NCBI RefSeq assembly: GCF_002954585.1
Contig: NZ_MSCI01000002.1
Location: forward strand, 660,089 to 724,088
Length of the DNA: 64,000 bases
Direction of reading: 5' to 3'
Origin: Vibrio chagasii
GTDB lineage: Bacteria > Pseudomonadota > Gammaproteobacteria > Enterobacterales > Vibrionaceae
Under the pieces are notes generated by a model. The model worked only from the letters and a program-made list of their open reading frames with translations, was not told where the DNA came from and made no database searches. This document shows positions 42,358-50,997 of this stretch, in pieces; position 1 is the stretch's first letter, and every line of letters starts with the position of its first letter. A program made the translations under genes and the position numbers.

Positions 42358-44358
42358 TTACTTTCTCATTAGGTAAAGGAAGTAGCCGCCTCCAAGTAGA
42401 GAAGCAAGCAGCCCAGCAGGGAACTGCCAAGGGAACCACAACGTACGCCCAATCCAGTCCGCTGCGACCATGATGATCGCGCCCAACAATGCCGCTGTTA
42501 GCATTTGCGGAATCGCTCTATATTGGTGCAGCGAGCGGGCCATATGAGGCGCTAACAGTCCGATGAAGCTCAGAGGACCAATAACGATGGTGCACAGCGT
42601 AGTCAGTGCTGCGACTAATAACAGCAAAGCTAAGCGAACTGTGGTTGTGTTCATCCCCAAACTGCTGGTGGTCACTTCACCCAGGTTTATAAGCTCAATC
42701 CAGCGATGCAGTGAAAGGGAAATAGCACCAATAACTGTCACACCAACAGCAAGTAAAACGACATCTTGTGTGGCAACCAGATACGTTGAACCCGATAACC
42801 AAGTCAGCAGCGCCGAGGCATTTTCGTTACCTGAACTCATCGTAATACGCAGCAAAGCATCCAGCCCTGCACTCAGCGCGATACCGGTTAAGAGAGTTTG
42901 CGTTGGCGCGAAGTTGTGCTTTCTGCCCATCAACCAAACTACAGCCGTAACAGACGTTGCTCCAAGTGTACCAAGCAGCATTTGTTCTTCGCGTCCAATC
43001 GAGTTGCCCCAGAGTGTGCCAAGAACCAGCGCTAGGGCGGCACCTGAACTTATGCCCAAAACTTCCGGGCTCGCCATCGGGTTATTTGAAATGCGCTGAA
43101 TAATGGTACCCGCGAAAGCAAGGCCAATACCGGCTAACAGTGCAACCAGTACTCGTGGCGTGCGTAATTCAAACAAGGATTCATGAATCTCAAGACTCCA
43201 GCCAAATTGGTTTTTGCCGACAGTGAGCGCAATAAAGCACGTAACCGCCAATACCAAAGACATAGCAATCAAGGTTTTGGCTGTGCTAACTCGCTTGTAC
43301 TGTTCAATATGCTCGTTACGACTCTTAAGATCCGATTGAAGTTTAGTACGTTGCAGTAGCCATAATAAAAATGGAGCGCCAAGTAATGCCGTCATTGCGC
43401 CCGTAGGCAGTAGCTCACCACCAAAACCTGAGAATGGCTGAATCACTAAATCGACAATCAACAGGATTAAACTACCGATCAAGCCACTGGTTAAAATTTG
43501 TTTAGCTAATGATCTAACGCCTAGCAGCCTTGCAATCGCTGGGGCAACGATACCCACAAAGCCAATCAAGCCCACCTCACTGACTACCGCCGCGGTGATA
43601 AAGATTGCGAGCGATAAACACAACAGTTTGATTTGCTTAATGTTCACGCCTAGCGAAGTGGCAACATTATCACCAAACTGCAATGCGGATAATGGCCTTT
43701 GCAGGACAAGCAGTAGTAGAGTTGGAATGGCAATCAGGGGTAATAAAACTTGAACGCTAGACCAATCATTTTGGTTAAGCACACCTGCGCCCCATACGAA
43801 TACACTGGTAAGCTGTTGTTCATGTAGCATGAGTAGCATGGTGTTGAGTGATCCTAAAAATAGGCTCACGACCATACCCGCCAGAACCATATGCAGAGGC
43901 GAAAACCCACGTGTAGAGCTGAGTGCAAAGACTAAACCCGTAGCAAGGCAGCCACCAATGAAAGCAGGGATAAAAAGAGGAACAGCGACACTTGCCGGGA
44001 TTAAAAGCAAACCCAATACCATACCTAGCTCTGCGCCGGCAGCGACACCCAGTGTCGTCGGTGAAGCAATAGGGTTACGTAATACAAACTGCATCACACA
44101 GCCGGCGACCGCTAATGCAAAACCACACAGGAGTGCAACTGCAAGTCTCGGTAAATAAGTGAGGTGGGTGATCAGGTGCTGGTAGTTCGCTGAATCAAAA
44201 TGAAAGAGCGTATCCCAAATCAACCCAATACCTTTCGAGTAGGGGGCCGTTATCTGCAGTAGCGAGCCGATAAGGAGAACAGCCGTAACCGATAGGGCGA
44301 CTGTTTTAAGGTGAGTTCTTGCCACTGCTGAACCTTCAATCTTGGTGGTTGTTATCAT
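42358..44358 (-). CDS. vatB: Fused FhuB-type siderophore permease
   Basis: A 666-residue inner-membrane permease made of two FecCD halves in one chain, about 20 spans, as in FhuB. Each half has a copy of the family pattern (LPRLAVALLCGFALAVAGCV, NPIASPTTLGVAAGAELG in the first half; TPRVLVALLAGIGLAFAGTI, NPMASPEVLGISSGAALA in the second). It moves the ferric hydroxamate/citrate siderophore to the cytoplasm. The ATG overlaps the vatD stop in ATGA. Confidence 0.92.
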   Translation of the reverse strand: MITTTKIEGSAVARTHLKTVALSVTAVLLIGSLLQITAPYSKGIGLIWDTLFHFDSANYQHLITHLTYLPRLAVALLCGFALAVAGCVMQFVLRNPIASPTTLGVAAGAELGMVLGLLLIPASVAVPLFIPAFIGGCLATGLVFALSSTRGFSPLHMVLAGMVVSLFLGSLNTMLLMLHEQQLTSVFVWGAGVLNQNDWSSVQVLLPLIAIPTLLLLVLQRPLSALQFGDNVATSLGVNIKQIKLLCLSLAIFITAAVVSEVGLIGFVGIVAPAIARLLGVRSLAKQILTSGLIGSLILLIVDLVIQPFSGFGGELLPTGAMTALLGAPFLLWLLQRTKLQSDLKSRNEHIEQYKRVSTAKTLIAMSLVLAVTCFIALTVGKNQFGWSLEIHESLFELRTPRVLVALLAGIGLAFAGTIIQRISNNPMASPEVLGISSGAALALVLGTLWGNSIGREEQMLLGTLGATSVTAVVWLMGRKHNFAPTQTLLTGIALSAGLDALLRITMSSGNENASALLTWLSGSTYLVATQDVVLLAVGVTVIGAISLSLHRWIELINLGEVTTSSLGMNTTTVRLALLLLVAALTTLCTIVIGPLSFIGLLAPHMARSLHQYRAIPQMLTAALLGAIIMVAADWIGRTLWFPWQFPAGLLASLLGGGYFLYLMRK

Positions 44359-45266
44359 TTTTGGGTCAGTAGTTCTGTTATGTGGTCACTAAATCTTTGC
44401 GCAGCGATAAGACCTCCAAAGGTCCAGATGCTCGGAAGCTCATACACTGAATCTGTTCTGGTGAATTCCATTGCCTGCCAAAGTGCAGATTGAGTAAGTT
44501 GATTTTTTTCGTTTTCAGTCAAAGGACCAAAAAGCATCACGTTTGTTTGTTGATGTTCCGCGAGCCTCACGACACCTGTGGTGCTAAAGCCCCAAAGGTT
44601 GGTCGGTTCCTGCCAATCGTTTTTTAGCCCCATCGCTTGAATGGTTGCTTGCGCCAGAGAACCTTGGCTGTGAACTCGCAAAGTTTTATCGTTGATGAAA
44701 CGTGCAAAGATCAATGGCTTATCTGAATTGCCTGCTGCTTGTATTTTCTCACCGTTGTCGTGAAGTCGCTGCTTTGTGTCTGTAATAATTTGTTGTGCTC
44801 TTTGTTCTTGGTCGAACAATTTACCAAGCGACAACGTAATCGCCGTTGCAGATTCAATCGGCTGTTTCTTTTGGCTGTAAACGCTATAAACTAACACCGG
44901 AGCAATTTTATTGAGTTGGTGATAAGCCGCAGCCATGTGTTCGCTAATTAGGATGACATCAGGCTTCAACTTAGTTAATAGTTCTAAGTTAGGCTCGCGT
45001 CGAGAACCAACATCGGTGACACCTTGGTTCAACTCTGGCTTCACAACCCACTGTTGATAGCCTTTGGCATCGGCAATGCCTTCTAGCTCAACGCCAAGGC
45101 TGAGCACCGTTTCTGAAAGGACCCAATCTAACGCCACAACTTTTTGAGGGGTTGTTTTGAAAGAAGCGGTTCCCATTTCGTGTGTGATTTCTAATGCATG
45201 AGGGCTCTCTAGCGCGTAAGCATTAAATACGAATAAGACAGACAGTAGCGCCATGAACTTTTTCAT
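44355..45266 (-). CDS. vatD: Periplasmic ferric siderophore binding protein (FhuD-like)
   Basis: A 303-residue exported protein with signal peptide MKKFMALLSVLFVFNAYA. It has the FhuD/FecB fold: KVVALDWVLSETVLSLGVEL, EPNLELLTKLKPDVILISEH and a long central helix. It hands ferric aerobactin to VatB. It lies 17 bases after vatC. Confidence 0.9.
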   Translation of the reverse strand: MKKFMALLSVLFVFNAYALESPHALEITHEMGTASFKTTPQKVVALDWVLSETVLSLGVELEGIADAKGYQQWVVKPELNQGVTDVGSRREPNLELLTKLKPDVILISEHMAAAYHQLNKIAPVLVYSVYSQKKQPIESATAITLSLGKLFDQEQRAQQIITDTKQRLHDNGEKIQAAGNSDKPLIFARFINDKTLRVHSQGSLAQATIQAMGLKNDWQEPTNLWGFSTTGVVRLAEHQQTNVMLFGPLTENEKNQLTQSALWQAMEFTRTDSVYELPSIWTFGGLIAAQRFSDHITELLTQK

Positions 45267-45283
45267 AACAGATTCCTCGTCAT

Positions 45284-46051
45284 TTAAGGGATATAACTGA
45301 TTGGTTGCCCTGTTTCAGGGTGGTCGAATAGCGCCAGCTCCATGCCGTAGATTTTCATCAGCGTTTCCGGTGTCATCAACTCTTTCGGAGAGCCAGAAGC
45401 GATCACTTCTCCGGAGTGAAGAGCAATAAGATGGTCACTGAATTTTGCCGCCATATTGACGTCATGAAGTACCATAATCACGGTCAAACCCAGTGATTGG
45501 TTAAGCTCTCGAATTAAAGCCAGCAGCTCATGTTGGTGGGCAATATCTAGTGCCGATGTTGGTTCGTCTAACAAAATACATTGGCTTTGTTGGGCAAGTA
45601 GCATGGCGACCCAAGCTCTTTGTCGCTCACCACCCGATAGGGTTGCAACAAATCGATCAGCGAAAGCGTTCAAGCCTACTTTCTCAATAGCTTCATCGAC
45701 AATTTGGTAGTCTTCTTTGCTGTATCTTCCAAATGCACCTTTCCAAGGGTAGCGACCAAAGCAAACTAACTCTCGAACGGTGACACCATCAGTAATAGGT
45801 GGATGCTGCGGTAGGTAAGCGACTTGATGTGCAAACTCTAGGTTACTGTATGAAGAAAGCGGTTGTTCGTTGAAGAACACTTCTCCCTGAGTTGGGGCAT
45901 TTTGTCGACTCAGTAGTTTCATGAGAGTCGACTTACCGCATCCATTATGACCAAGTAATGTGGTGACCTTTTTAGGCTCAAAGGTTAATTGGGTAGGGGA
46001 GAGGATCTTCTTACCGTCGATTTCGAACGAGGCATTGGTAAGTTTGTACAT
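45284..46051 (-). CDS. vatC: Siderophore ABC transporter ATPase (FhuC-like)
   Basis: A 255-residue ATPase: Walker A GHNGCGKSTL, signature LSGGERQRAW, Walker B CILLDEPTSALD and the switch His in VLHDVNMA. It powers uptake through VatB. It is the first gene of the operon, under a Fur box. Confidence 0.93.
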   Translation of the reverse strand: MYKLTNASFEIDGKKILSPTQLTFEPKKVTTLLGHNGCGKSTLMKLLSRQNAPTQGEVFFNEQPLSSYSNLEFAHQVAYLPQHPPITDGVTVRELVCFGRYPWKGAFGRYSKEDYQIVDEAIEKVGLNAFADRFVATLSGGERQRAWVAMLLAQQSQCILLDEPTSALDIAHQHELLALIRELNQSLGLTVIMVLHDVNMAAKFSDHLIALHSGEVIASGSPKELMTPETLMKIYGMELALFDHPETGQPISYIP

Positions 46052-46107
46052 AGTGAAATATGAAGTTGAGTTATAGGCTACTAGCCGTTAATGTAACATA
46101 ATGAAAA

Positions 46108-46126
46108 ACAAATGATAATCATTCTC
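46108..46126. promoter_or_regulatory. Fur box between vatC and the MFS gene
   Basis: The core AATGATAATCATT (46111-46123) is a palindrome within a good Fur box. It lies in the 153-base divergent spacer and can control both directions. Confidence 0.85.
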
Positions 46127-46204
46127 CAAATCAATTAATTTGTTTCCATTCATGTTATTTCCCACTCACTTGCTTTCAAAAATAGCTTAATCAACCTCGA
46201 TACT

Positions 46205-47404
46205 ATGTCCGTTATACAAAACAAAAAATTTCATTTAGTGGCTATTAGCCTGATTTCGGCGTTGATGGGCATAGGACAAAACGGCTTACTTGTCTCCTTA
46301 CCATTTCTTGTTGAGCACTCTGCGTTCAGCTTACCTACATGGTCTATATTTATCGCGATTGGAAGTTTGCTGTTTTTGCCTTCCGCCCCTTTTTGGGGAA
46401 GGTACAGTGATAAACATGGCCCAAAAAAAGTGGTGCTACAGGCGTTATCTGGAATGGCAGTTAGCTTTGCGTTATTGACACTGTTTGCAATGAATAGCGG
46501 CGATTTTCAATCGGATAGCCATAGTGATCGCGTGTACATTGTCTGTTTTATTGGGCTGGTCATCGCACGAATTCTATATGGCTGCACGGTCGCAGGTTTG
46601 GTGCCGGCAAGTCAGCACTGGGCAATATTGTTGTGTGGTGAGAAGAACCGCTTGCAGGCGATAACATCGGTGAGTATCGGTTTGAGTGCTGGTAGATTGA
46701 TTGGCCCACTCATTTCAATTGTGGCACTCAAATTTTCTTATTTCGCACCGCTCATGTTGATGATTCTACTGCCATGTGTTGCGCTAGTCTTAGCTATTTT
46801 CTTGCCTGAACCGGCAATGCTAAGTACCAAGCAGGCCCAGCGAGAGAGCGCATCGTGGCTGCCCCAAAAAGGGCTATGGATGTTTTTGTCGAGCGGGTTG
46901 TTGCTTTGTGCGACAGTGGCATTAACGCAATATAGCTTCTCGCCACTCATTTATGCTGTTACTAGTTGGTCAACTGAAAAAGTGAGTGATGCGATTGGCG
47001 TATTATTAACCATTAGTGCAGCGTGTACTTTTGCGACTCAAGTTTTGGTGGTTAAGAAAAGCAAATTGACGCCCACAACTATGTATCGCTTTGGCGCATT
47101 ATGTTTAGTGCTTGGGTTTATCGTGTTGCTGATACCCAATATTTGGGTGTTTGGTGGTGCGATGATGTTGACGGCCATAGGTGCTGCGTTGCTTGTTCCT
47201 GCATACACGGTATTTGCGACTGAAAAACAAAGTGAAGCCCCGGGTGCTGCCGCAGGCTTTATTTCGATGTCTCACACACTTGGCTATGGAGTCGCGTCGT
47301 TGCTGGCGTTTACTTCAACTTTATGCCCGCTTTACCCTGTTTACCTTTGTATTCTTTTTTCTACCTTGATTCTCACAATGGCTCGCTTGGTCGAGAGAAA
47401 GTAA
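46205..47404 (+). CDS. MFS transporter next to the siderophore locus
   Basis: A 399-residue, 12-span major facilitator with motif A GRYSDKHGPKKV after span 2 and a VARILYGCTVAGLVPA segment. It is divergent from vatC with a shared Fur box. It may export a siderophore or its breakdown products, or release ligand after iron removal, but no biosynthesis gene is nearby. The start ATG 46205 has no clear ribosome site. Confidence 0.8.
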   Translation: MSVIQNKKFHLVAISLISALMGIGQNGLLVSLPFLVEHSAFSLPTWSIFIAIGSLLFLPSAPFWGRYSDKHGPKKVVLQALSGMAVSFALLTLFAMNSGDFQSDSHSDRVYIVCFIGLVIARILYGCTVAGLVPASQHWAILLCGEKNRLQAITSVSIGLSAGRLIGPLISIVALKFSYFAPLMLMILLPCVALVLAIFLPEPAMLSTKQAQRESASWLPQKGLWMFLSSGLLLCATVALTQYSFSPLIYAVTSWSTEKVSDAIGVLLTISAACTFATQVLVVKKSKLTPTTMYRFGALCLVLGFIVLLIPNIWVFGGAMMLTAIGAALLVPAYTVFATEKQSEAPGAAAGFISMSHTLGYGVASLLAFTSTLCPLYPVYLCILFSTLILTMARLVERK

Positions 47405-47469
47405 ATTTCTCAAGATGCTTGAGTGTGCAGTGGGCACTGTTCTCTATGAAAACTGAAGTTATAAAATAT

Positions 47470-47516
47470 GGCTCTCCATTTAAAGAGCCCCAAACAAACA
47501 TTGAGTTTTTGTTTGG
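47470..47516. terminator. Two small hairpins after the MFS gene
   Basis: GGCTCT/AGAGCC (47470-47489) followed by CCAAACAAA/TTTGTTTGG (47490-47516). Short T runs are present. They may end the MFS and the convergent barrel gene. Confidence 0.4.
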
Positions 47517-47551
47517 TGTCACTAGATTTTTAGTTCAAAGAAGCGGTTATT

Positions 47552-48214
47552 TTAAAAAGCGTACTTAACACCAATTTGTGGCATGAACTCAGCCATATCC
47601 TCACCTTTGAATGTACGATAGCCTATTGCTGCCTCTAAAGCCCATTTATCGTTATTGAATTTGGTATCTGAAATCAAGTAAGTTTCAATTAAATCGACAT
47701 TGTCCAGCTTAGCGATGCTGCCTGATAGCTTTACCTTCCAAGTGTCGCTCATATGAATGAATGAACCAAATTCTAGGCCATATCCATCTTCAGTTTGTGT
47801 ACCACTGTTAACGTAAGGTGTTGAGGTGCCGTTACCTCTTACGCTATAGTAATTTAACTTATAAGAATTCTGGTTTACTTTTACATAGGGTGCAAATGAA
47901 CCTAAGTCTAAGTAGTAACCGATTCCAAAGTCTTGTTTAGTTGTTGAAGCATTTGCTGAAGCAGAAAAATTTGAACTATGAAAACTTGGCCCTTCAAATG
48001 AGCTGTAACTGATATTGTAGTCGGCGAAGAAGTGCTTGTAGAAGTTCCATGAAAGCCTTGCGTATCCGCCTAAATCACTTTCAGCATGATCAATCGCATT
48101 ATCAGCAATGCCATCATCAATTCCGTATTGAATGCCAAACGATGCCGAAGAGAAATCATTAGCATTCGCCGATAAAGACGCTAATGCTGCAAGTAGAATT
48201 AAGTATTTTTTCAT
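47552..48214 (-). CDS. Outer-membrane beta-barrel protein, unknown
   Basis: A 220-residue protein with a signal peptide (cleaved after ANA, residue 18), alternating aromatic strands and a C-terminal Phe (IGVKYAF), typical of a small porin-like barrel of about 8-10 strands. Family not recognised. It is monocistronic. Confidence 0.8.
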   Translation of the reverse strand: MKKYLILLAALASLSANANDFSSASFGIQYGIDDGIADNAIDHAESDLGGYARLSWNFYKHFFADYNISYSSFEGPSFHSSNFSASANASTTKQDFGIGYYLDLGSFAPYVKVNQNSYKLNYYSVRGNGTSTPYVNSGTQTEDGYGLEFGSFIHMSDTWKVKLSGSIAKLDNVDLIETYLISDTKFNNDKWALEAAIGYRTFKGEDMAEFMPQIGVKYAF

Positions 48215-48484
48215 TTATAGCCTCGCTATTTTGAAGGGTTTGTCAGTATTTTAATGATCTAATTTAATCTGTGTATTGTGAAAACTTATATTCAGGTAAC
48301 GCCGACTCAATATCGAGAGTCAATGAAGCGGCTTTGATTCATTCTTCAACGAAACGATTTCCATAAACGTCTGAATAATTTAATGTTATATGAACCATGC
48401 TAATGGGGTTCACGTATTAACAAGGACGTAAGTTGAGACTCAAATGACTTACTCGTATTACGATTAAAACAAGTCGAGGTTAGG
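48215..48484. other. Divergent spacer between barrel and lipocalin genes
   Basis: About 270 bases carrying both promoters. I see no clear operator or repeat. Confidence 0.4.
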
Positions 48485-49003
48485 ATGAAGAAAATACTAT
48501 TGCTGCTGAGTGTGATTTTATTGGGTGGATGTGTTGGCATGCCAGAAACCGTCAAGCCAGTTCAGCAGTTTGAATTGGATAGATACTTAGGGAAATGGTA
48601 CGAAGTGGCTCGCTTAGACCATTCGTTTGAGCGCGGCTTAAGTAATGTGAGCGCTGAATACAGCCTACGCGATGATGGTGGTGTGAAAGTGATCAACCGC
48701 GGCTATTCGGCTGAAGAGGGTGAATGGAATGAGGCAGAAGGCAAAGCGTACTTTGTTGAAGGTAGCGACCAAGGTTACTTAAAGGTGTCGTTCTTCGGTC
48801 CGTTTTACGGTGCCTACGTGGTGTTTGAATTGGAAGAGGAAGGCTACCAATACGCGTTCGTTTCTGGCCCCGACACTGATTACTTATGGCTACTAGCAAG
48901 AACGCCTGAAGTCGCACCAGAAGTGATGGAGAAATTTAAAGCGATGTCGAAAGAGCGTGGTTTTAATACCGATGAGCTGATCGTTGTGGAACATACCCAA
49001 TAA
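48485..49003 (+). CDS. blc: Outer-membrane lipocalin lipoprotein Blc
   Basis: A 172-residue bacterial lipocalin with lipoprotein signal MKKILLLLSVILLGGC (Cys 16). It has the lipocalin motif DRYLGKWYEVARLDHSFERG, then NVSAEYSLRDDGGVKVINRG and DTDYLWLLARTP. It binds a fatty acid or lysophospholipid at the outer membrane. AGGTTAGG lies before the ATG. In V. cholerae the relative is called VlpA. Confidence 0.93.
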   Translation: MKKILLLLSVILLGGCVGMPETVKPVQQFELDRYLGKWYEVARLDHSFERGLSNVSAEYSLRDDGGVKVINRGYSAEEGEWNEAEGKAYFVEGSDQGYLKVSFFGPFYGAYVVFELEEEGYQYAFVSGPDTDYLWLLARTPEVAPEVMEKFKAMSKERGFNTDELIVVEHTQ

Positions 49004-49013
49004 ACTGAACGCT

Positions 49014-49048
49014 AAGGCACAGAGGATGAATTTCTCTGTGCCTTTTTC
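49014..49048 (+). terminator. Terminator of blc
   Basis: AAGGCACAGAG, nine-base loop, CTCTGTGCCTT, then TTTC. A strong 11-bp stem. Confidence 0.92.
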
Positions 49049-49073
49049 ATTTTTTTCAAAGATAGAGCGACAG

Positions 49074-49688
49074 CTAGCGAGGCTGGTTTCCATTCAAGAA
49101 AAGTGCAACGCATTCGCGCGTGTAGTTGAGTCTTTCTTCATCAGATTCGCCGCTATCATGGCCGAAGAAAGACCAATAGGCTGATTTGCCATGAAACATC
49201 AGCAGCAGTTGACGAGCTGCAATGATCGGTGAGCTAGACGTCGACAGAGTAAGGTCACCAGAATCTATTTTCGATTGCAGGTAATCGGCGAGTAACTTGG
49301 TCGTTTTTTGAGGGCCGCTTTCTAAATAGATAGAGGCGATCTCTGGGTGAGTATTGGATTGGCTGACCGCATTCTGAAAGGTTTGTCGTGACTGTTCATC
49401 CAGCAATAAATCCTGAAATTTCACACCAAATTTCACCAATTCTTCTTCCAAAGTGGCGTCCATATCAAAGGCTGAATGGCTCAGTTCACGCTCGGCACAT
49501 TTGGTTTGCATGCAAGTTTCAAAAAGTACGTCTTTATTTTTAAAGTGAGAGTAGACCGTTTGCTTGGAAACGTTCGCTGCTTTGGCTATTTGATCCATAT
49601 TGATCTTGAAGCCATGTTCAGAGAAAAGCTTACTTGCTGCGGTTAAGATCTGCGATCTCTTCTGTTCACTTTTGATGATTTTCGTCAC
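49074..49688 (-). CDS. TetR family repressor of the RND pump
   Basis: A 204-residue regulator: N-terminal HTH ASKLFSEHGFKINMDQIAKA, ANVSKQTVYSHFKNKDVLFE; the C-terminal half is all-helical and binds an unknown inducer. It is divergent from the adaptor gene with a perfect palindrome in the spacer. Control of the pump, and of itself, is the natural reading. Confidence 0.9.
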   Translation of the reverse strand: MTKIIKSEQKRSQILTAASKLFSEHGFKINMDQIAKAANVSKQTVYSHFKNKDVLFETCMQTKCAERELSHSAFDMDATLEEELVKFGVKFQDLLLDEQSRQTFQNAVSQSNTHPEIASIYLESGPQKTTKLLADYLQSKIDSGDLTLSTSSSPIIAARQLLLMFHGKSAYWSFFGHDSGESDEERLNYTRECVALFLNGNQPR

Positions 49689-49793
49689 GTGCTTATTTCT
49701 CGCTACCTAGTGCTAACTCGTTGTGCGCTAGCATTATGCTTTTTGTGATGGTTTTATCAATCACTAACGATGAAACTTATTTTTAACATAATC

Positions 49794-49814
49794 AAACTAG
49801 ACAGTCTAGTTTGG
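49794..49814. promoter_or_regulatory. TetR-family operator
   Basis: A perfect 21-bp palindrome: arms CAAACTAGAC and GTCTAGTTTG around a central A. It lies in the 179-base spacer between the TetR gene and the RND adaptor, 54 bases before the adaptor start. A partial half (TTAGTTAGTCTAAA) follows at 49816. Confidence 0.85.
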
Positions 49815-49867
49815 TTTAGTTAGTCTAAAAAAAGAACATAATTGAGTACCGCATAGGAACAGTGAGT

Positions 49868-50989
49868 ATGTATAAATTGATGAAGGGAAGCGCAGTAGCC
49901 GTGGCGTTGTCGACTCTTCTTGTTGGGTGTGGTGAAAGCACACAAGCCGAGACAACTACCGATGCAGCGAGCACTGCTGAATCGAATGGTACCGAATCGA
50001 CAGTGTTAACGGTAGAAACTGTCGCCCTAGAGCGTTCTCCATCATACGAAGTACAACGTGAATATGTCGGTGTGGTAAAAGCGGGCCAACAGGCGAATCT
50101 CGGCTTTGAATTGGCGGGAAAAGTTAACGAGATTCTGGTGGATGTCGGTGACACAGTCACAGAAGGTCAGCCGTTAATCAAGCTAGATACTCAGCTTTTG
50201 AAGACCGAATCTAGCCAATTGAAAGCACAAGCTGAAGAAGTGAAAGCGCAGTTGAGCCTGGTCGCTGCGAACTTAAAACGTCAACGCTCACTGAAAGCAA
50301 AAGGCTTCAGTGCCGAAGCAGAAATCGACTCGTTAACCAGTGAACAGCGTGTTTTACAAGCGAACTTGCTGCGCATTGATGCCTCGGTGAAAGGTAATGA
50401 GCTCAAGCTAGTGAAATCTACAATTCTTGCGCCTTATTCTGGCACTATCGCCACTCGCTTTGTCTCGTTAGGTGATGTGGTCAATGTCGGTAACCCAACG
50501 CTTACATTGCTGGCATCGGAAGGCAAAGAAGCCTTTATTGGCATTCCAGCCCACCAAATACAAAAGGTCACGTCACTCTCCGCGCCTAGTATCCGAGTTG
50601 GACGTAACGATTATGCAGTAGAGTTATTGAATCCGGGCGCGATGGTCGATACTCAGTCTCGCAGTGTTGGATTACGCTACCTATTTCCCGAGCAATCTTC
50701 GGTATTGGAAGGGCAACTGGCCTACCTTCAATTTGATGAACAAGTTGAGGAACAAGGCTATTGGGTCCCTTTAACTGGCTTGATTGATGGCTTACGCGGT
50801 GTGTGGAATATCTTTGTGATTGGTGAAGACAACAAGGTTGAACGTAGAAGTGTTCAGGTGTTGTTTGCGAACAATCAACAAGCGTACGTGAGTGGTGCGA
50901 TTGAGGATGGTGAACAGGTGATCGCGAGTGGTTTGCATCGCTTGGTTCCGGGCCAAACCGTGAAGCCAGTAAGCACTGCTGCTAAATAG
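49868..50989 (+). CDS. RND efflux periplasmic adaptor
   Basis: A 373-residue membrane fusion lipoprotein (MYKLMKGSAVAVALSTLLVG then Cys). It has the lipoyl half GQQANLGFELAGKVNEILVD, helical hairpin ELKAQ/LKRQRSLKAKGFSAE and STILAPYSGTIATRFVSLGD. It joins the RND pump to an outer-membrane channel. The ATG at 49868 (AGGAA eight bases upstream) is preferred to the GTG at 49862. It lies eight bases before the pump gene. No TolC gene is present here. Confidence 0.92.
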   Translation: MYKLMKGSAVAVALSTLLVGCGESTQAETTTDAASTAESNGTESTVLTVETVALERSPSYEVQREYVGVVKAGQQANLGFELAGKVNEILVDVGDTVTEGQPLIKLDTQLLKTESSQLKAQAEEVKAQLSLVAANLKRQRSLKAKGFSAEAEIDSLTSEQRVLQANLLRIDASVKGNELKLVKSTILAPYSGTIATRFVSLGDVVNVGNPTLTLLASEGKEAFIGIPAHQIQKVTSLSAPSIRVGRNDYAVELLNPGAMVDTQSRSVGLRYLFPEQSSVLEGQLAYLQFDEQVEEQGYWVPLTGLIDGLRGVWNIFVIGEDNKVERRSVQVLFANNQQAYVSGAIEDGEQVIASGLHRLVPGQTVKPVSTAAK

Positions 50990-50997
50990 GGAATAGT

